A stretch of DNA of 56,350 nucleotides, from contig QHRX01000001.1 of NCBI GenBank assembly GCA_003221455.1, positions 1 to 56,350 of the forward strand, written 5' to 3'. This DNA comes from Candidatus Rokuibacteriota bacterium. GTDB taxonomy: Bacteria; Methylomirabilota; Methylomirabilia; Rokubacteriales; CSP1-6. The position numbers and the translations under genes were made by a program. This document shows, piece after piece, positions 8,858 through 17,579 of the stretch; position 1 is the first letter of the stretch; every line of letters begins with the position of its first letter. Under the pieces are notes generated by a model. The model had not been told where the DNA came from and did not search any database. It worked only from the letters and a program-made list of their open reading frames with translations.

Positions 8858-9697
8858 ATGACCGACGAGCCTCTCAGACACGAGAAGTACACGCATGGCC
8901 ACGCCCCGGCGGTGCTCCGGCAGCACGCTCTGCGGACGGCCGAGGAGGCCGCGGCATTCCTCCTACCCGAGCTACGGCCTGGGATGCGGCTTCTCGATGT
9001 GGGCTGCGGCCCCGGAAGCATCACTCGAGGCCTAGCTGAACGGCTCGCCCCCGGCCAAGTGATCGGCCTGGACCTCTCCCGCGAAACGCTCGACGCGGCC
9101 CGCCGCGAGGCCACCGCTCGAGGGCTCGAAAACCTCCGCTACGAGGAGGCGAGCGTGTACGACCTTCCGTTCCCCGACGCCTCGTTTGACGTAGCCTACG
9201 CCCACCAAGTGTTCCAGCACCTTCGCGAGCGCGGGGCTGCGCTTCGCGAGATGCTTCGCGTCGTGCGGCCGGGTGGCCTCGTCGCGGTGCGAGATGTTGA
9301 TTGGGGCACGGTGGCGTACTGGCCCCGCGATCCCTGGATCGACCGCTTTGTAGAGGTGCACCAGCGAACGTGGTACCAGAACGGTGGCGAGCCGCAGATG
9401 GGGCGCCAGATCCGCGCGCTGTTCAACGCCGCCGGTGTCTCGGACCTCCAGATCACGGCCACCGTGTGGTGTTACGCCACGCGTACCGAGACGGCCGAGT
9501 GGGGACAGTCCTACGCGGAGCGGCTGCTCACCTCCCCTATGGGGGAGCGCGCGGTTGAGTACGGATACGCGTCGCGCGCCGAGCTCGAGGCGATGGCAGC
9601 CGCGTTCCGAGCGTGGGCCTCCCATCCTGACGCACTGTGGGCGTTTATTCATGTCGCGGCTCTCGGTTGGAAGGCGAACAAAGCTTCTTCACCATAG
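8858..9697 (+). CDS. Class I SAM-dependent methyltransferase
   Basis: About 279 residues with the Rossmann-type methyltransferase motifs in order: motif I LLDVGCGPGSITRGLA near residue 48, an acidic residue at the end of strand 2 (VIGLDLS), motif II DLPFPDASFDVAYAHQVFQHL and motif III VVRPGGLVAVRDVDWG. This is the methyltransferase-11/UbiE-like group; the C-terminal third is the variable acceptor-binding part, so the substrate is unknown. A GGGGAGG sits at the right distance from the ATG at 8858, while the in-frame ATG at 8852 would be too close to it. No obvious operon partner. Confidence 0.9.
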   Translation: MTDEPLRHEKYTHGHAPAVLRQHALRTAEEAAAFLLPELRPGMRLLDVGCGPGSITRGLAERLAPGQVIGLDLSRETLDAARREATARGLENLRYEEASVYDLPFPDASFDVAYAHQVFQHLRERGAALREMLRVVRPGGLVAVRDVDWGTVAYWPRDPWIDRFVEVHQRTWYQNGGEPQMGRQIRALFNAAGVSDLQITATVWCYATRTETAEWGQSYAERLLTSPMGERAVEYGYASRAELEAMAAAFRAWASHPDALWAFIHVAALGWKANKASSP

Positions 9698-10355
9698 TGG
9701 TACAGATTCGCAGCGGTTCACGGATTCGTCGTCCCCGGGCCGGAGAGATCGCCACTTCATGAATGTGAAAACTTCGTCGGCGCTCGGCCTGACGGTCTCG
9801 CTCGTGGGTGCGGGTGCGGGCGGACAAGGTCAACGCGTGGTCGAACCGGAGGCTGCGCACCCGAATTCCAGTCGGGCGTGGGCTTGGCGAAGCCGCGGGC
9901 GACGAGCGAGCGAATGACAAGGGGTTGGCCTGCTTCAGAGCCTTCGTGCTCGCCTGGGCTCCACTATGGCGCAGCCTTCCGGGCAGGAGCGGTCAAGAGA
10001 GGCGTCAAGAAGGCCGTTGACATCCCCCCGGGCGGGAGACTAGAGTCGCTTCACCATCCTCATGGGTGGAGGCGAGGCGATGGTCCTGCACAGGCTTCTC
10101 GGTTGTCCTTCGGCGCCCGCATTCGAGCTCTGGACTGGCACCTGGGCGATTGCGACTATTCTGACCGGAACGGCCTCGGTTGCGGCTCGTGATTTGCCGA
10201 GTCCACCCGCTCGCTTGGCTTCTTCGGTCTGATCGCACTCCCGCCGACCGGGAGAAGGGGTGGTGTCCGACCAGGAGCCGACCCGAGCACATCCGTACTG
10301 CTCTTCACCGCTCGTCGCTGCGGCGGGCGAGCCGCCGCCTGAAACGAGGTGTGTC
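9698..10355. other. Intergenic stretch with two possible tiny ORFs
   Basis: No gene is certain here. A 52-codon frame (9759-9917) starts like a signal peptide (MNVKTSSALGLTVSLVGAGA) and a 50-codon frame (10080-10232) has a GGAGG-like site and a hydrophobic centre; both lack relatives I recognise. A TTGACA at 10017-10022 is followed 18 bases later by TAGAGT (10041-10046), a plausible promoter for the serine hydrolase downstream. Confidence 0.35.
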
Positions 10356-11621
10356 ATGACTCCCACGCTTAGCCGAAGAGCCTTTCTCAAGGGCGCCGCC
10401 GGCGCTGGTGCGCTCGCGTCCGGGCCATTGGTCCTCAGCAGGCCGGCCCTGGGTAAGAACGGTCTCAGGAGTGTCGACGACGCCCTGAGCCGGGCCGTCG
10501 AGACGAAGGCGATGCCGGGCGTTGTCGTGGTGGCCGCGACCGACAAGGCGATTGTCTACGAGGGGGCTTTCGGCAAGCGGGAGCTTGGTAAGGAAGCGCC
10601 GATGACGGCCGATACCGTCGTGTGGATCGCGTCGATGACCAAAGCCATCACCGCGACAGCGGCCATGCAGCTCGTCGAGCGGGGCAAGCTCAGCCTCGAG
10701 CAGCCGGCGAGCGAGGTGGTTCCCGAGATCGCCGCCGCCAAGGTCCTAGAGGGCTTCGACGCCGCCGGCAAGCCGCGCCTCCGGGCCCCGAAACGGCCGA
10801 TCACGCTCGAGCACCTGCTGACCCACACGGCCGGGTTCGGCTATGACCTCTGGGACGCCGCGATTGGCGAGTACGAGAAGGTCACGGGCACACCTGGGAT
10901 CATCAGTTGCAAGAACGCCGCCTTGACCACTCCGTTGATGTTCGATCCGGGCGACCGGTGGGAGTACGGGATCAGCATCGACTGGGCCGGCAAGATGGTC
11001 GAGGCCGTCAGCGGCACGCGGCTCGAGCAGTACTTCCGGGAGAACATCTTCGATCCGCTCGGCATGGGCGATACCTCGTTCCAGATCTCGCCGTCGCAGC
11101 GCACGCGGCTGGCGAGCGTGCATCAGCGGGATGAGAAAGGCGCGCTGGCGCCGATTCAGTTCGAGATCCCGCAGGAGCCGGAGTTCCTCATGGGCGGCGG
11201 AGGGCTCTACGGCACCGCCAGGGACTACCTGGCCTTCACGCAGATGATCATGCAAGGCGGCCGCTTCAGAGGCGCCCAGGTGTTGCGCCCGGAGACCGTG
11301 GCGCTCATGTCGCAAAATCACATCGGCGCCCTCGAAGTCCCCGTGTTCAGAACCGCGGCCCCGACGCTTTCGAACGACGTCGAGCTCTTCCCGGGAATGA
11401 GCAAGAAGTGGGGCCTGAGCTTTCTGATCAACAGCCAGCAGACGTCGAGTGGCCGCTCGGCTGGCAGCCTGGCGTGGGCCGGTCTCGCAAATACCTACTT
11501 CTGGATCGACCCGACCAAGCGCGTGAGCGGCGTCTTCCTGTCTCAGGTGCTCCCGTTCTACGACGCAACTGCGATCGAGTTGCTGGGGAAGTTCGAGACG
11601 GAGGTCTATCGGGCGCTCTAA
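10356..11621 (+). CDS. Tat-exported serine hydrolase of the class C beta-lactamase/EstB family
   Basis: A 421-residue enzyme. The start at 10356 gives a twin-arginine signal (SRRAFLKGAAGAGAL, about residues 6-20) and has GAGG upstream. The catalytic Ser-x-x-Lys is SMTK at residues 93-96, in the usual context VWIASMTKAITA. The Tyr motif is WEYGISIDW with Tyr near 204, and a late W-A-G (SLAWAGLANTYF) stands where the KTG-like triad lies in esterase-type members. These features fit the beta-lactamase-related serine hydrolases (PF00144) that act as esterases or peptidases in the periplasm; true beta-lactamase activity is not implied. It stands alone. Confidence 0.9.
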   Translation: MTPTLSRRAFLKGAAGAGALASGPLVLSRPALGKNGLRSVDDALSRAVETKAMPGVVVVAATDKAIVYEGAFGKRELGKEAPMTADTVVWIASMTKAITATAAMQLVERGKLSLEQPASEVVPEIAAAKVLEGFDAAGKPRLRAPKRPITLEHLLTHTAGFGYDLWDAAIGEYEKVTGTPGIISCKNAALTTPLMFDPGDRWEYGISIDWAGKMVEAVSGTRLEQYFRENIFDPLGMGDTSFQISPSQRTRLASVHQRDEKGALAPIQFEIPQEPEFLMGGGGLYGTARDYLAFTQMIMQGGRFRGAQVLRPETVALMSQNHIGALEVPVFRTAAPTLSNDVELFPGMSKKWGLSFLINSQQTSSGRSAGSLAWAGLANTYFWIDPTKRVSGVFLSQVLPFYDATAIELLGKFETEVYRAL

Positions 11622-12071
11622 CCGTCAGCCTCGGGCAGGGTGACGGGTCGGGAGCGGGGCTCCACTGGCGTTGGGTACGGCCACGCCATTGAGGACTTCA
11701 CCAGGACTCCGGCCTCGATCAGGTCCCGGCCGTCATGGCTCAGGATCGCTTGGATCTCCTGTCGCGAGCCACCTCGACCAGCTGCTGGTAGAAGTACTGA
11801 GCGCCGCTCAAGGCCGGACCCAGGCATAGCCGCGCCGATTGACCCATGGCAGCGGCCGCTCGCCCCATGCTACCGTTCCTCGCGCAGCACGTCATGCAGA
11901 GACCAGAGAGGATCGAGGCGGACAGCAGAGTCGGTTTCCGGGCGCGTTCAGGCGATTGGGCATCGCGCCTAGCGTGGGAATGGCTGCCCGAATCGTGTTC
12001 CTCGCCAGAGACGGGTCTCCGATCACAGAACATCGTGGAGGGGCACCCTGGCTGGCGTACCTAACCGGTCC
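11622..12071. other. Intergenic stretch without recognisable gene
   Basis: Open frames exist on both strands, including one of 97 codons on the minus strand (11740-12033), but none has a convincing start, ribosome binding site or known motif. I see nothing else here. Confidence 0.45.
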
Positions 12072-14417
12072 ATGAGCGGGCGTGAGCAGCAGCGCCTCGC
12101 CTTGCTGGCGGTGGCGAGCGCCTTGATGGTGCTCGGTCTCCTCGGCGCCCTCGTCGCCGACGTCGGCCGTCCGTTCCCTGGCTTTCTCTTCACCCTGGGT
12201 CACCGGATCGTCCCGGTGGACTCAGACGCCGTCGCTGGCGGCCTCAGGTTCGGCGACCGCATCGTCACCGTAGACGGCGCCTCGCCGATCACGTTGGCGT
12301 CGCGCATCGAGCGCTCCGGAGCGCCGGTCAGCTACGAGATCGAACGCGACGGGCGGCATTTCGGCCTGACGCTGGCGGTTCGGCCGTTCACCTGGATGGA
12401 TCTGGTCCGCCACTTTGGCGGCTACTTCCTCGTCTCGGCGGTCATGCTGCTGGTCGGCGTCGTCGTTTTCGTCCAGAACCGGGCCGCCACGCCGAACCGT
12501 CGATTTCTCGTCTACATGTGCCTGTGGGCGGTGGCCAACGCCGCTATTCCGGAGGGCCTGCTCGGCCCGCACAAGTACGGGCGGGCCATCCTCGGATTCG
12601 TTCCGATCCTGCTCTCCGTCCACGGCTGGATCCTCTTCCTGACCTATCCGGCGAATCCGGTGCGCCAGGCCTGGCTTGAGCGCCATCGCCTCATCCCGCG
12701 GCTCTACTGGGCAGCGGCGGCGGTCGGCGTCGTCTTCACGATCGCCTTCGCGTTCGTCGGCACAACGGCGCCAGCGATGCTGGAGGCGGGCCCGCTCTAT
12801 CCGCTGGCCCTCGATTTCCAGGTGGCGCTCGCGCTGGTGTCCTTCCCGATTAAGATCCTCGCGTTGCTGGACACTCGCCGTCGCGCCGCCTCCCCGCTCG
12901 TCAACCAGCAAACGACGGTGCTGCTGCTCGGCATCGGCCTCGGGCTCGGTCTCTGGCTCGGCTTGATGCTGCTGCCGCTCACCATGACGTACCCGCCGCC
13001 GGTGGATCCACAAATCGGTTCGGCGCTGGTGCTGCTCTACCCCCTGGCCATTGCCTACGCCACCGTCCGATATCGCCTCTTCGACGCCGCCCTCGTCATC
13101 CGCCGCTCAGTCGTCTACACGGCGCTGGCCGTGCTGATCGCGGGCAGCTACGCCTTGGCGCTGGCCGGCGCTAGCGCGGTACTGGCCCAGGCCGATCTGG
13201 CCCGCTCGCCGTGGTTCTTCGGCGCGTTCATGTTCGCGGTGGCGCTGGGGTTCTACCCGGTGCGCGAGCGGCTGCAGCGGGCGGTAGACCGCACGTTCTT
13301 CCGCGAGCGCTACGACGCCGCGCGCACGTTTCAGACGCTCGCACGCTCGATGACAGGCCTGCTCGATCTCGATGAGATCACACGTCGGCTCACTCAGGCG
13401 ATCGAAGCCACCCTGCACGCGACCAACCCGCGGCTGCTGGCGGGCACTCCTCCGGCAGCGCTGGCGCCGGTGCTGAGCATCGCCACCGTTGCGCTTTCGC
13501 GCTACCAGCTTGCCGCCGATCCGGACTTCGCCGCCTGGGCGTCGGCGGCGCTCGGCGCCTATCGGGCGCTCGAGGCCGAGGTCGTGGTTCCCCTGCGCTT
13601 CCAGGAGAGGCTGCATGGCCTGCTCCTGCTCGGTCCCAAACGCTCAGAAGCGCCGTACACCGCGGAGGACTTAGCGCTGTTGGAGACGCTGGCTGACCAG
13701 ACGGCGGTTGCGGTCGCCAACGCCGAGGCCCACCGCCAGGTGGTCGAGTACGCGCGGCAGCTGGAGCGCAGCCTGCTGATCCGCACCAACCTGGCCAAGT
13801 TCGTGCCCCAGCGAGTGCGCCAACTCATCGAGGAGTCGCCCGAGGCGCCGTCGCTTGACAAGCGCGAGACGGAGGTGACGGTGCTGTTCGCCGACATCAC
13901 CGGCTACACACGGCTCAGCTCGCGGCTGCCCCAGGACACCCTGGACGCGCTGGTCGAGCGCTACTTCGGCGCCTTCCTCGACGAGATCGTCCGCCACGGC
14001 GGCGATGTGAACGAAACGGCCGGCGACGGACTCATGGTGATCTTCCACGAGGGCGAACACCCGCGGGCGGCGGTGAGAGCGGCCCAAGCCATCCAGCGGC
14101 GGGCGTACGAGCTGAACGCCGAGTTGGCCGGCAGCTTCGATCCACTGGTCATGCACGTCGGGGTCAATACTGGACTCGCCCTGCTCGGCGCCACCAAGAT
14201 CGAGGGGCGCGCGGGCACCCGCTGGACCTACACGGCCTCTGGCCTCACCACCAACATCGCCGCGCGGCTAGCCAGCATGGCTGAGGGCGGGCAGATCGTC
14301 GTCAGCGAGAGCACCCTGACGCGTCTCGATCCGCGGCCGCCGGCGGACGATCTGGGCGTGCGCGAACTGAAGAACGTCGAGCGCCCGCTGCGGCTCTACC
14401 GCCTGCTGGACGCCTAA
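12072..14417 (+). CDS. Membrane class III nucleotide cyclase with PDZ-like, GAF and cyclase domains
   Basis: A 781-residue protein. After a first membrane helix there is a PDZ-like periplasmic segment (about residues 48-105, with GLRFGDRIVTVDG). A block of seven or eight hydrophobic helices runs to about residue 395, followed by a GAF-like domain ending in LLETLADQTAVAVANA. The class III cyclase domain runs from about 595 to the end. Both metal-binding Asp sites are present (LFADITGYTRL and AGDGLMVIF), as is the Asn-x3-Arg transition-state pair (TNIAAR). The usual substrate-specifying Lys is replaced by Glu (VNETAGDG) and the Asp by Thr (RWTYTASG). Thr there is known in class IIIb; Glu in place of Lys is unusual. 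It may make cAMP, cGMP or neither. Confidence 0.88.
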   Translation: MSGREQQRLALLAVASALMVLGLLGALVADVGRPFPGFLFTLGHRIVPVDSDAVAGGLRFGDRIVTVDGASPITLASRIERSGAPVSYEIERDGRHFGLTLAVRPFTWMDLVRHFGGYFLVSAVMLLVGVVVFVQNRAATPNRRFLVYMCLWAVANAAIPEGLLGPHKYGRAILGFVPILLSVHGWILFLTYPANPVRQAWLERHRLIPRLYWAAAAVGVVFTIAFAFVGTTAPAMLEAGPLYPLALDFQVALALVSFPIKILALLDTRRRAASPLVNQQTTVLLLGIGLGLGLWLGLMLLPLTMTYPPPVDPQIGSALVLLYPLAIAYATVRYRLFDAALVIRRSVVYTALAVLIAGSYALALAGASAVLAQADLARSPWFFGAFMFAVALGFYPVRERLQRAVDRTFFRERYDAARTFQTLARSMTGLLDLDEITRRLTQAIEATLHATNPRLLAGTPPAALAPVLSIATVALSRYQLAADPDFAAWASAALGAYRALEAEVVVPLRFQERLHGLLLLGPKRSEAPYTAEDLALLETLADQTAVAVANAEAHRQVVEYARQLERSLLIRTNLAKFVPQRVRQLIEESPEAPSLDKRETEVTVLFADITGYTRLSSRLPQDTLDALVERYFGAFLDEIVRHGGDVNETAGDGLMVIFHEGEHPRAAVRAAQAIQRRAYELNAELAGSFDPLVMHVGVNTGLALLGATKIEGRAGTRWTYTASGLTTNIAARLASMAEGGQIVVSESTLTRLDPRPPADDLGVRELKNVERPLRLYRLLDA

Positions 14418-14782
14418 TGTCGCGGACGACGCGCGAGACCTCTCCGCGAGGGAATGGGGATCCTCTTAGGCGACAGCGCCCTTCACCTACACAGGGGAAA
14501 CCCTGGGGCCGGTGAGGGCTGTGGACGGACGGTCGCCGGGCGGCGCCGAAGACGTCGAAGATCCTGCCCAGCTCACCCTTGCAGCAGTCACAAGGTTCTA
14601 GCGGAAGGGCCACGGGTGCGGGCTCCGACATCGTTACCGAATCGGCCGACATCCGCCGCGGCGACCGCCTCGCCGCGCGATGAGGGGGCTGGCGCGCGGC
14701 CGCCTGTTAGTCGGGTATGACCCTTGAAGCTTCTGCCAGTGTCGGCGTCAGCCCGACGCCATAGCGGCGTCCGCGGCCCGGG
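14418..14782. other. Intergenic stretch between convergent genes
   Basis: About 365 bases between the end of the cyclase gene (plus) and the end of the amidotransferase-like selenoprotein gene (minus). Open frames here have no ribosome binding site or known motif, and no strong terminator hairpin was found. Confidence 0.45.
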
Positions 14783-15487
14783 CTAGTTCTCGGAGGCCGT
14801 CCGCCTCGCCACGGCGGCGGCGAAGCCGGCGAGTATCGGGTGCGGCCGTCTCGGAGTCGATCGCATTTGGGGCAAGAAAAGCGTGGCAACGAAGAAGGGG
14901 TGAGCGGGAAGCTCGACGATACGAAGCTCGCCGTTCTCACCCAGCCCACTGAGCCTGAGCCCAGCCTGTTCGAGAGCCTCGTGATAAGCCGGGTTGACGC
15001 CGTAGTTGCATCGATAGTCCTCGAGAGCCGTTTCGGCACCGTAGAGTGCGGCAGCCCGCGTACCCGGAATGACCGTCACAGGCTGCTCTATCCCAACCAG
15101 GGAGCAGCTGAGCGGGGTGACGACGAGGTGCTCGGCTTGTGGGTTTGTCCCGGCATGATCGGCATCCTCGAGCCCGAGGACGTTGCGCGCGAACTCGACG
15201 ATCGCGTGCTGAAAGCCGCCTCAGGTGCCGACGAGCGGCACCCCTCGTTCGCGCGCGAAGCGGATCGCAGCGTGCACACCCGCGATGCTCCGGTACGGAC
15301 GGCTTGCGGGCGCGATCAGGAGACCGGCGTACCCGGCCAGACGCTCCTCGGGTCGCTGGGCCGACACCTCGCTACTGGCTACCCACTGAGGGCGAAGACC
15401 GAGCTGCGCGAGCGCCCGGTCCGAGGTGTGATGAATTTCGTACCCAGCATCAAAGTCGCCGACGATCCCGACTCGCGCAACTTCCAT
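14783..15487 (-). CDS. CTP-synthase C-terminal-like amidotransferase, probable selenoprotein (in-frame TGA = Sec89)
   Basis: A continuous frame of 234 codons is interrupted once, by TGA at 15223-15221 (codon 89). Both sides read as one class I glutamine-amidotransferase-like protein related to the CTP synthase C-terminal domain: RVGIVGDFD and EIHHTSDRAL at the start, ERGVPLVGT directly before the TGA, GGFQHAIVEFARNVLG after it, then CNYGVNPAY and HPFFVATLF near the end. In Cys-type relatives the nucleophile elbow is GTCGGFQH, so the TGA stands exactly at the catalytic Cys. Relatives of this family are, to my recollection, known as selenoproteins. The ATG at 15487 has GGAGG upstream. A nonsense mutation or read error is the alternative; no other lesion is seen. 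An automatic caller would split it in two. Confidence 0.72.
15188..15206 (-). promoter_or_regulatory. Candidate bacterial SECIS hairpin after the TGA
   Basis: In the mRNA, bases +15 to +19 after the UGA (CGCGA) pair with +29 to +33 (UCGCG), leaving a nine-base loop that contains GU at +22/+23. This is close to the distance of the SelB-binding loop in known bacterial SECIS elements. The stem is short and GC-rich DNA yields such stems by chance, so this is only a candidate. A stronger stem (GUCCUCG with CGAGGAU) begins near +40, which seems too far. Confidence 0.3.
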
Positions 15488-15678
15488 GTTGATGGTGCCT
15501 CCGCCACGCCGCCGCGCTCCTATAGCTTAGTCGGGATTTCCAATATGGACCAGGTTCTCTTCGTGCTTGCGGAGCGGAATCACGCGCTGCCTATGACCCC
15601 ACTCTGGCCACTTGATCGGGCGGTCGAATCAATCCAGGCTCGACCGGCGCGCACGTCCGGTCGGGAGCCTGCGAGCGG

Positions 15679-15861
15679 TCACTCGCCCCGGAGTTCTCGC
15701 AGCCGCCGCTTCAGCGCGGTCATGCGATCATTCATCTGTTCCGCGAGGCGAGGGGTGCTGGCCCGGGTGCGCCTCGTCTTCGCCGGCTGTCTCACCACTG
15801 CCGTTGGGCTAGCGTGACAATATGAGCAACCGAGCTTCAAACCGTGCTTGCACTCGGCCAT
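15679..15861 (-). CDS. Small Cys/His protein of unknown function
   Basis: A 60-residue protein with the N-terminal cluster MAECKHGLKLGCSYCH, that is Cys-x-His-x5-Cys-x2-Cys-His, followed by a basic helical tail (RMTALKRRLRELRGE). The cluster suggests bound zinc. A perfect AGGAGG lies eight bases ahead of the ATG, which makes it a credible gene despite its size. It lies between the selenoprotein gene and three further small genes on the same strand and may be in one transcript with them. Confidence 0.72.
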   Translation of the reverse strand: MAECKHGLKLGCSYCHASPTAVVRQPAKTRRTRASTPRLAEQMNDRMTALKRRLRELRGE

Positions 15862-15995
15862 GTGTTTCCTCCTCGCTCAACTAGGATAACCTGTCCGGAG
15901 CCGTTCCGTAATGCCCGCTGGCCTCTGAGGATCTGCCTGACGGAGGCGCGCGTCTCGGGGCGAGCCGCCACGAGGTCCATCATTGGGGGGCGGGG

Positions 15996-16253
15996 CTAGT
16001 CCCGCACATCTGCTCGGGACACCGTGCTGTCCGCGCCCATCAGCCGGACGTTGGCGATGCAGGGCGCGTCGGGGGCGCCGATGTAGCCCACCCACCGCCC
16101 GCCGTCCGCCTCGCACATTGTCTGGAGCCACCCGTCGACCGGTGAGGGCCAGGTGCGAACCTCGAGCGAGGCGGCCGTCGACAACCCGAAGGCGAGGATC
16201 GGAGCCACGAGACCCGGTCCCGCCGCGAGGACCACGCGCTCGAGGAGGGTCAT
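15996..16253 (-). CDS. Small membrane-anchored or secreted protein with a Cys pair
   Basis: An 85-residue frame starting at an ATG that overlaps the stop of the upstream zinc-ribbon frame (ATGA). It has one hydrophobic segment (VVLAAGPGLVAPILAFGL) and a polar outer part with two Cys residues (TMCEADGGRWVG and DAPCIANV), which could form a disulfide. The frame is open upstream, but that part overlaps the other gene and reads as a shadow. I do not recognise the family. The stop/start overlap suggests translational coupling. Confidence 0.5.
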   Translation of the reverse strand: MTLLERVVLAAGPGLVAPILAFGLSTAASLEVRTWPSPVDGWLQTMCEADGGRWVGYIGAPDAPCIANVRLMGADSTVSRADVRD

Positions 16254-16447
16254 CCGCGTCCAGCCATCTCCCGGCCGCAGTATCGGCAGCGGGGAGGCCA
16301 CCGCAGCGTCCCGGTCACACGGTATCCGCAACAGGAGTACGTCGTCGTGCGCGCCCATTGCGGCTTGTCACACCCGCTTGGGTCGCTCCGCCCGATGCGG
16401 ATCGGGCACGTCCCACTCTGATCTGAGCCCCGGGGATCGCGGCGCAT
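16250..16447 (-). CDS. Small zinc-ribbon protein
   Basis: A 65-residue frame whose C-terminal half is a zinc-ribbon-like module: TYSCCGYRV then PPRCRYCGREM. Its ATG follows the stop codon of the upstream gene without a gap (TAG ATG), with GAGGGA inside the end of that gene, and its own stop overlaps the next start (ATGA). This tight packing supports real translation. The N-terminal 30 residues look less protein-like, so the true start may lie further in. Function unknown; small zinc ribbons often mediate protein or nucleic-acid contacts. Confidence 0.5.
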   Translation of the reverse strand: MRRDPRGSDQSGTCPIRIGRSDPSGCDKPQWARTTTYSCCGYRVTGTLRWPPRCRYCGREMAGRG

Positions 16448-16756
16448 CTATTCCCTCGCCGGCAACACTCGCCGCTTCGCCGCGACGCCGGCGGGCTCCT
16501 CGCCGGACATCGAGGACAGACGATTCATCTCGCGCCGTCGGAGCGTCTGGAGGTCAGGGGGCGGGTCCGAATACTTCCGAGCGCACTCTCCGTTGTCGCC
16601 GCGCACGAGCCAGAAGTCGCCAGCCATCTGCACGTAGGAAGCCGATAGGAGTGCGGTGCAGGTCTTGAGGAAGTAGCAACCCGTACAGCTGGACTGCGGG
16701 AAATGCCGGGTCGCAAACTCGACCCGAGGAATCAGCCGGAGCTCCTCGTCCGCCAT
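16448..16756 (-). CDS. Small Cys-cluster protein of unknown function
   Basis: A 102-residue protein with the cluster SSCTGCYFLKTC near residue 25 (Cys-x2-Cys-x5-Cys) and another Cys at GECARKY, a pattern fitting a bound metal or Fe-S centre. AAGGAGG lies ten bases ahead of the ATG at 16756, so the start is well supported. It is the first gene of a minus-strand run of small Cys-containing genes that leads to the selenoprotein gene. I do not recognise the family. Confidence 0.7.
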   Translation of the reverse strand: MADEELRLIPRVEFATRHFPQSSCTGCYFLKTCTALLSASYVQMAGDFWLVRGDNGECARKYSDPPPDLQTLRRREMNRLSSMSGEEPAGVAAKRRVLPARE

Positions 16757-17579
16757 CGGCGCGTGCCTCCTTGTCGGCCTGGCCTGATCTGGTCCTGCTG
16801 CACTGGTGGAGCAAGGAGAGAGCCAAGGTAGTAACCGTCGATCTTTTCAAGAAAATCTCCAGGAGCTGGGGCTTCGCGGACATGCCGGAAGGGCACCCTC
16901 AAGGGGTACGTGTGCCAAACGGCAGGGGTAGGAGGGACTACCGGACTGACGCTCTGCGACCCGCGAAACGACTGGAAGAGCGTCGGCCGAGGACCGGCGG
17001 CGAGTTCCTCAGGCCGACTGTCACCGACCAACTCCCGGATTCTTCGGTGTGGTCGCTCGGCGACCTCCCGCGCCGGCTCCTCCAGCCTCTCGCCAACCGA
17101 AGTTGGTCACGGACCAGTCTCCAGCGGCGACTCCTCAAGATCGGCCGGCAGCTCGTCCGACACGCTCGGGACTTCATCCTGAGGCTGGCCGATAGCCACT
17201 GGCCGATAGCCACTTGACACGGCGCCTGTTCTTGCAGATTCTCTGGCGCATCGAACGACACGCCTGGCATCCGACCCGATCGAAGGACGGGACACACCGA
17301 GGGATGAGACGAGAAGCGGGGCGACGCGGGGGAAGTGGCTGTGAGGCGGGTGGTCACCGGCGGCACGCGTTCGAACGTGCCCAGTCGGCGGCGCTGATCC
17401 TTCGAAAACGGCCGGTCTGACGTGTTGCGTACGGGCGGACGGGATTGGTGGGGCGCCCTCTGGCCCGCTCAGCTATCCGGGGATCCCGGATCAAACCCGC
17501 ATATCGATCGGAGCATCCGTCCGCGCCGCCCTGGCCGCGAGCGTCGGTCCTCTGTAACTCGCCCGGGCGTGAGCGCGGA
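16757..17579. other. Intergenic stretch without a supported gene
   Basis: About 820 bases between the divergent small-gene run (minus) and the ABC importer (plus). A 148-codon plus-strand frame (16771-17217) and a 142-codon minus frame (16938-17366) overlap each other and have neither known motifs nor good ribosome binding sites. The promoters of both flanking operons should lie here, but I could not single them out. Confidence 0.45.

Noticed and set aside
15996..16358. Longer version (120 residues) of the small membrane protein
   Set aside because: The first 35 codons overlap the zinc-ribbon frame and read as its shadow; the ATGA overlap at 16253 is the better start.
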